Source of the DNA: JASGDB01 sp049841315
GTDB taxonomy: Bacteria > Bacteroidota > Bacteroidia > Flavobacteriales > Weeksellaceae
Direction: 5' to 3'
Length of the DNA stretch: 24,118 nt
NCBI GenBank assembly: GCA_049841315.1
Contig: JASGDB010000135.1
Location: 1-24,118, forward strand
The notes below the pieces were generated by a model. The model saw nothing but the letters and a program-made list of their open reading frames with translations. It did not search any database and was not told the DNA's origin. The translations under genes and the position numbers were made by a program. This document shows, one piece after another, positions 20,309-24,118 of this stretch (positions within the stretch are counted from its first letter, which is position 1; each line of letters begins with the position of its first letter).

Positions 20309-22210
20309 ATGAAAAAAAAATTAATTTTTGTTGGAGCACTGCTTGTCGTGAGTTCACAGGTATTTGCCCAACAGGAAACTGAAATTGAAGAAGTTACCAT
20401 TGCTTCAAAAATTCCTCAGCAACTTTACAAAACAGGAAAAAATGTAACACTTCTAACTGCCAAAGATCTCGAAAAATATCAGGGACAGAACTTGACGGAA
20501 GTATTACAGCAGGTTTCGGGATTTCAGATTACCGGAAATTTCAATAACAATCAGGAGCCTAAATCCCCGAAAATACGAGGCGGCAAATCAGCAAATGTGT
20601 TGATTTTAATCGACGGTGTTCCGATGAAAGATGTTACCGGAAACGATTATACTGCCATGGATTTGCGGCTGATGTCCATAGAAAACGTAGAAAGCATCGA
20701 AGTTTTGAATGGTGCTTCTTCCGTTCTTTACGGCTCTAATGCGACGGTTTCGGTCATTAATATTAAAACCATAAAAGCGGCTCAGAAAACAATCGAAGGA
20801 TTGGTTTCTTTGAATGGCGGTTCTTTCGGAACATTCGGACAGAACGGTGTTGTGAGAGGAAATGTGAATGGTTTTAAATACCAGGTATCTGGTTCAAACG
20901 AAAAATCGGACGGATTGTCTTCCGCTTCGGGAGAAAACTTTGAAAAAGACGGTTTTGAAAAACAAAATATTGCAGCAAATATTGGCTACGGCAATGAAAA
21001 ATTTGATGTGAATATCAACGGCGGATGGAATCATCATCTTTACGATTATGATGCAGGAGCGTTCACAGACGGGCAAAGCAGAGGCGATGATAAACAGCAG
21101 TTTATTGGCGGAAATGCCAGCTTCAGGTACGGAAAAGGGCAGATTGTTTTCAATACCCGATTTTCTGAAAACGAGAGAATGATACAGGATTTTACGGGAA
21201 ATTCTTACCAGGACCAGTATTTCTATGAGGGCGAAAATTTCTTTTCGGAACTGTTTAATAATTATAAAATTTCAGACCGCTTCAATTTTACAGTCGGAGT
21301 ACAGCATGAAACGCAGAAAATGGGTTCAAAATCTCTTCCCTGGGGCGGAACTTCAATGCAGGACGACTTGAAAAAATCCGATACGGAGATTTCAAACCTT
21401 GATGTTTTTGCAAAATTCAATGCCAATTACAAAGGTTTTAATATTGACGCAGGAGCAAGAATGACGGACAATTCAAAATTCGGAAACCACTTTGTTTACA
21501 GCATTAACCCCTATTATCTGAACGAAACAGAAACCCTGTTTTACAAAGCGGGATATTCGTTTGCGACGGCTTTTATCGCACCTACACTTTATCAAAACTA
21601 CGGAACCCTGCCATACACGCTTCCTAATTTCGATTTGAAACCGGAAACCAATCAAACCCACGAAATTAATTTCAGTATCGGGAAAAAAGACCGGACTTTT
21701 GTGGTAAACGGAGCGGTTTTTCAGCGTGAAGAAAAAGATGTTTTTGCCTATCAAACCAATCCGGACTGGACGGGGAACTTCATCAATGTCGATGAAAATA
21801 CAGTAAAAGGGTTCGAAATCGGAGCAGATTATGCAGTGAATGACCATCTGAAATTCGGTGGAAATTTCAGTTTTGCCGAAAAAGAAAAAGAAGCAACAAT
21901 GCTTCGGCAGCCGAAACAGAGAGTGAATTCTTATGTAGAATATCTGCCGTTTGCATCAACAAGAATCTCGCTTTCGCACCAGTTTGTATCGAAAAGAAGC
22001 GATGCGTACTGGGATAATCTAAGTTTTGAGGTAAAGAATGTGGAATTGGAAAGTTTCAATCTTTTTAATCTGAATATCAATCAAAAAGTAAATAAAAATT
22101 TAGATGCTTTTCTGAATATCGGAAACCTTTTCAACACGCCTTATACCGATGTAGCAGGCTATACAACAAAACCGAGAAATTATACTTTAGGATGTAATTT
22201 TAAGTTTTAA
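20309..22210 (+). CDS. btuB: BtuB-like TonB-dependent cobalamin receptor
   Basis: The 633-residue product has a signal peptide (MKKKLIFVGALLVVSSQVFAQ), a likely TonB box (EIEEVTIASK), a plug domain (LTEVLQQVSGFQI, PKIRGGKSANVLILIDGVPM, SIEVLNGASSVLYGSNA) and a beta-barrel ending PRNYTLGCNFKF. Its size, single plug-barrel layout without an N-terminal extension, and the cobalamin riboswitch directly upstream identify it as the outer-membrane vitamin B12 or corrinoid receptor. No BtuFCD transporter is adjacent. The stop codon overlaps the direct repeat of a small mobile element. Confidence 0.88.
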   Translation: MKKKLIFVGALLVVSSQVFAQQETEIEEVTIASKIPQQLYKTGKNVTLLTAKDLEKYQGQNLTEVLQQVSGFQITGNFNNNQEPKSPKIRGGKSANVLILIDGVPMKDVTGNDYTAMDLRLMSIENVESIEVLNGASSVLYGSNATVSVINIKTIKAAQKTIEGLVSLNGGSFGTFGQNGVVRGNVNGFKYQVSGSNEKSDGLSSASGENFEKDGFEKQNIAANIGYGNEKFDVNINGGWNHHLYDYDAGAFTDGQSRGDDKQQFIGGNASFRYGKGQIVFNTRFSENERMIQDFTGNSYQDQYFYEGENFFSELFNNYKISDRFNFTVGVQHETQKMGSKSLPWGGTSMQDDLKKSDTEISNLDVFAKFNANYKGFNIDAGARMTDNSKFGNHFVYSINPYYLNETETLFYKAGYSFATAFIAPTLYQNYGTLPYTLPNFDLKPETNQTHEINFSIGKKDRTFVVNGAVFQREEKDVFAYQTNPDWTGNFINVDENTVKGFEIGADYAVNDHLKFGGNFSFAEKEKEATMLRQPKQRVNSYVEYLPFASTRISLSHQFVSKRSDAYWDNLSFEVKNVELESFNLFNLNINQKVNKNLDAFLNIGNLFNTPYTDVAGYTTKPRNYTLGCNFKF

Positions 22211-22373
22211 AAACATTGAATTAGGCATAAATTGATATTTGTAAAACATCAATAGGAATGGGCTTTAGCCCATTTATAAAAGAGGCAATAGCAAAAAGGC
22301 TTTAGCCTAATTTACGATTAGTTCGAGCAAATTGGGTTTTCAATAATGCTTAAACGCCTAATTCAATAAAAAC
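22209..22373. mobile_element. MITE-like element with flanking 6-bp direct repeat
   Basis: Terminal inverted repeats ATTGAATTAGGC (22215-22226) and GCCTAATTCAAT (22356-22367) enclose 129 bases, and AAAAAC flanks both sides (22209-22214 and 22368-22373) as a target-site duplication. Inside are two short palindromes, GGGCTTTAGCCC and AGGCTTTAGCCT, and no coding frame. This is the form of a non-autonomous transposable element. It has landed exactly at the btuB stop codon. Confidence 0.7.
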
Positions 22374-22406
22374 GTTAAATCAACACCCATAAATAGAGTG
22401 TTTTTT

Positions 22407-22445
22407 ACAAAAAAGCCGTCCTGAATATCAGGGCGGCTTTTTTGT
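22407..22445. terminator. Bidirectional terminator between btuB and the YtxH-like gene
   Basis: ACAAAAAAGCCG pairs with CGGCTTTTTTGT (22407-22418, 22434-22445), and CCTG pairs with CAGG inside. A- and T-tracts on both sides suit convergent transcripts. Confidence 0.85.
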
Positions 22446-22479
22446 AAAAACTATATGAATGTAAAAAAACTAAAGTCCT

Positions 22480-22722
22480 TTAGTTCTGTGAAAGATTCTG
22501 GTCGATGTCTTGTTTCACGTCATTTGCTTTGTTCTGAACTTGCGAAACTACTTCGTTTGCCTTGTCTTTCAAATCGTTTCCGAATTTTGTCAGATTGTCT
22601 TTTGCAGTGTTGATTTTGTCTTTAACTGCCTGCTGTTCTTCGGGAGTGGAGTTTTTGTATTTCCAGAATGCCAATGCTCCCAATCCTAATAATGCTAATA
22701 AGCCTTTACCTTTGTTTCCCAT
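22480..22722 (-). CDS. YtxH-like small protein
   Basis: The 80-residue product has a short N-terminal membrane segment (GLLALLGLGALAFWKY, residues about 7-22) followed by a charged amphipathic helix with repeated NDLKDKANEV / QNKANDVKQD units. This is the layout of YtxH-domain general-stress proteins, which sit in the cytoplasmic membrane with a long coil. No partner gene is adjacent. The 176 bases between it and gcvT show no further feature I can support. Confidence 0.7.
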   Translation of the reverse strand: MGNKGKGLLALLGLGALAFWKYKNSTPEEQQAVKDKINTAKDNLTKFGNDLKDKANEVVSQVQNKANDVKQDIDQNLSQN

Positions 22723-22898
22723 GATTTCTTTTTTTTAAGTTTATAAAATAATTTGGTTACAGTCTATTATGTAAACTCTGTGCCAAATTCTCAAAAAACA
22801 ATTATAATTTTTGTTAAATTTTTAAAAAGTGATTTATTTTAACGGCACAAACCCCCGAAAACTCTATAATTTGCAAGATTTTCAGTATATGATTTTTC

Positions 22899-23981
22899 TT
22901 ATACGAACGGAAGTTTCACCACTTTGGCAGGAATATTCTTATTTCTTACCTGAATAAAAATGTCTGAACCTAATTTAAAATGAGGCTTATCCACATACGC
23001 CAGACCAACACCCGTTTTCTTCATCGGCGACTGCGTTCCGGAGGTTACTTTCCCGATAATGGTTCCCTCTGTGTCCACCACCGGGTAATCATGTCTCGGA
23101 ACACCTTTATCCTGAAGCTCAAACCCTACCAATTTTCTGGTAATTCCTTCTTCTTTCTGCTTTTTCAAAAATTCCGAATCCACGAAATCGCCTTTGTCGA
23201 GCTTGGTAATCCACCCCAATCCGGCTTCCAGTGGAGAAGTGGTATCGTCGATATCATTTCCGTACAGGCAGAATCCTTTTTCCAGCCTCAACGTATCTCT
23301 CGAAGCCAATCCGCACGGAATCATGCCTTCATCCTTTCCTGCTTCCGTAAGGGAATCCCAAAGCTGTACCGCATATTCATTTTTAAAATAAATCTCAAAA
23401 CCACCGCTTCCCGTATATCCCGTGTTGGAAATAATCACATCTTCTACCCCATCCACTTCGCCAACCGTAAAATGGTAATATGGAATTTCGGAAAGATTCA
23501 CACCTGTTAATTTTTGTAAAATCTCCGTTGCTTTCGGTCCCTGAATAGCAATCAGCGACATTTCATCGGAAGCATTTCTCATCTGCGCTCCGAATTTTTC
23601 GTTGAATTTCTGGATATGATTCCAGTCCTTTTCAATGTTGGAAGCATTCACCACCACGAAATATTTCCTCTCGTCCATTTTGTATACGATAAGGTCGTCC
23701 ACGATTCCGCCGTTTCCGTTCGGCAGGCAGGAATACTGTGCTTTTCCGTTTTCCAGAGCGGTAACATCATTGGAAGTTACATATTGCAGTAAATCCTTCG
23801 CCGAATCTCCTTCGATAAAAAACTGTCCCATGTGCGACACATCGAAAATTCCGGCTTTTTCGCGTACGGCAAAATGTTCTTCCGTTACACCGGAATACTG
23901 CACAGGCATTTCAAATCCGGCAAAAGGAACCATTTTGGCACCCAGCGAAACATGTTTGTCAAAAAGAGGGGTTTTGTTCAT
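22899..23981 (-). CDS. gcvT: Glycine cleavage system T-protein (aminomethyltransferase)
   Basis: The 360-residue product transfers the methylene group from the lipoyl-bound aminomethyl of H-protein to tetrahydrofolate, releasing ammonia. Family landmarks are LGAKMVPFAGFEMPVQY near the start, IFDVSHMGQ, GGIVDDLIVYK (the folate-site Asp), ALIAIQGP-type block, SNTGYTGSGGFEIY, GLASRDTLRLEKGFCLYGND and the C-terminal SPMKKTGVGLAYV. Length is standard for the family. No gcvH or gcvP is present in the window. The 137 bases upstream are AT-rich with no clear TAnnTTTG box. Confidence 0.95.
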   Translation of the reverse strand: MNKTPLFDKHVSLGAKMVPFAGFEMPVQYSGVTEEHFAVREKAGIFDVSHMGQFFIEGDSAKDLLQYVTSNDVTALENGKAQYSCLPNGNGGIVDDLIVYKMDERKYFVVVNASNIEKDWNHIQKFNEKFGAQMRNASDEMSLIAIQGPKATEILQKLTGVNLSEIPYYHFTVGEVDGVEDVIISNTGYTGSGGFEIYFKNEYAVQLWDSLTEAGKDEGMIPCGLASRDTLRLEKGFCLYGNDIDDTTSPLEAGLGWITKLDKGDFVDSEFLKKQKEEGITRKLVGFELQDKGVPRHDYPVVDTEGTIIGKVTSGTQSPMKKTGVGLAYVDKPHFKLGSDIFIQVRNKNIPAKVVKLPFV

Positions 23982-24118
23982 TTTGTTTATATTTTTTGGT
24001 TCAAGATAATTTAAGCGGGTTATTTTTTATTAATTTAGTCAAGTAAATATACAAATTTTTACTTCTGTTATTATACCTAAATTCACACTCTTTCAAATGG
24101 TAATAAAACTTATGTTTA

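Noticed and set aside
1..24118. tRNA or rRNA genes
   Set aside because: No cloverleaf with a T-loop motif or rRNA-like sequence was noticed on either strand, although a dedicated search was not possible.

Overview
The window is a stretch of a Flavobacteriia genome, most likely the Chryseobacterium/Elizabethkingia group. Three things point there: gliding genes gldB and gldC, a PafA phosphatase that resembles the Elizabethkingia enzyme residue for residue around its active site, and recurrent TAnnTTTG promoter boxes (the Bacteroidota -7 element) with little sign of Shine-Dalgarno dependence. The DNA is AT-rich throughout.

Bases 1 to about 8300 are a broken Mu-like prophage. The tail of an IS5-type transposase (3-104) abuts the C-terminal remnant of the phage terminase. 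Then follow, on the plus strand, a DUF1320/gp36-like protein, the gp29-like portal (DUF935), a MuF (gp30) minor head protein carrying a C-terminal CdiA-CT/BECR-like nuclease domain, a Mu G-like virion morphogenesis protein and an unrecognised late protein. A block of minus-strand genes (4584-6283) holds a small HTH protein, a secreted cargo protein between two look-alike hairpins, a 73-residue protein and a Bro-N/KilA-N-like antirepressor with a structured leader. A lysogeny switch closes the prophage: a small HTH protein diverging from an S24 (CI/LexA-type) repressor. Past the repressor lies an array of TATCG motifs spaced close to one helical turn. No transposase A/B, integrase, major capsid, tail or lysis gene is visible.

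Bases 8390-15170 hold a probable phosphate-starvation locus: a PhoB-like response regulator (minus), then on the plus strand a TonB-dependent receptor, a beta-helix lipoprotein and the alkaline phosphatase PafA. A 66-bp tandem repeat lies between the prophage end and the regulator, and no partner histidine kinase is present.

Bases 15180-18690 contain nadE, a membrane-anchored barnase-type RNase and a barstar-type inhibitor (all minus), then gldB and gldC (plus). gldB is bracketed by two inverted copies of a 130-bp dispersed repeat.

Bases 18700-24118 are chromosomal metabolism: a cystathionine gamma-synthase-like PLP enzyme, a cobalamin riboswitch with a BtuB-like TonB receptor, a short MITE-like element flanked by a 6-bp direct repeat right at the btuB stop codon, a YtxH-like protein and the glycine cleavage T-protein.

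The best candidates for something little described are the MuF-nuclease fusion with its possible -1 frameshift junction to the portal, the structured antirepressor leader, and the phased TATCG array.
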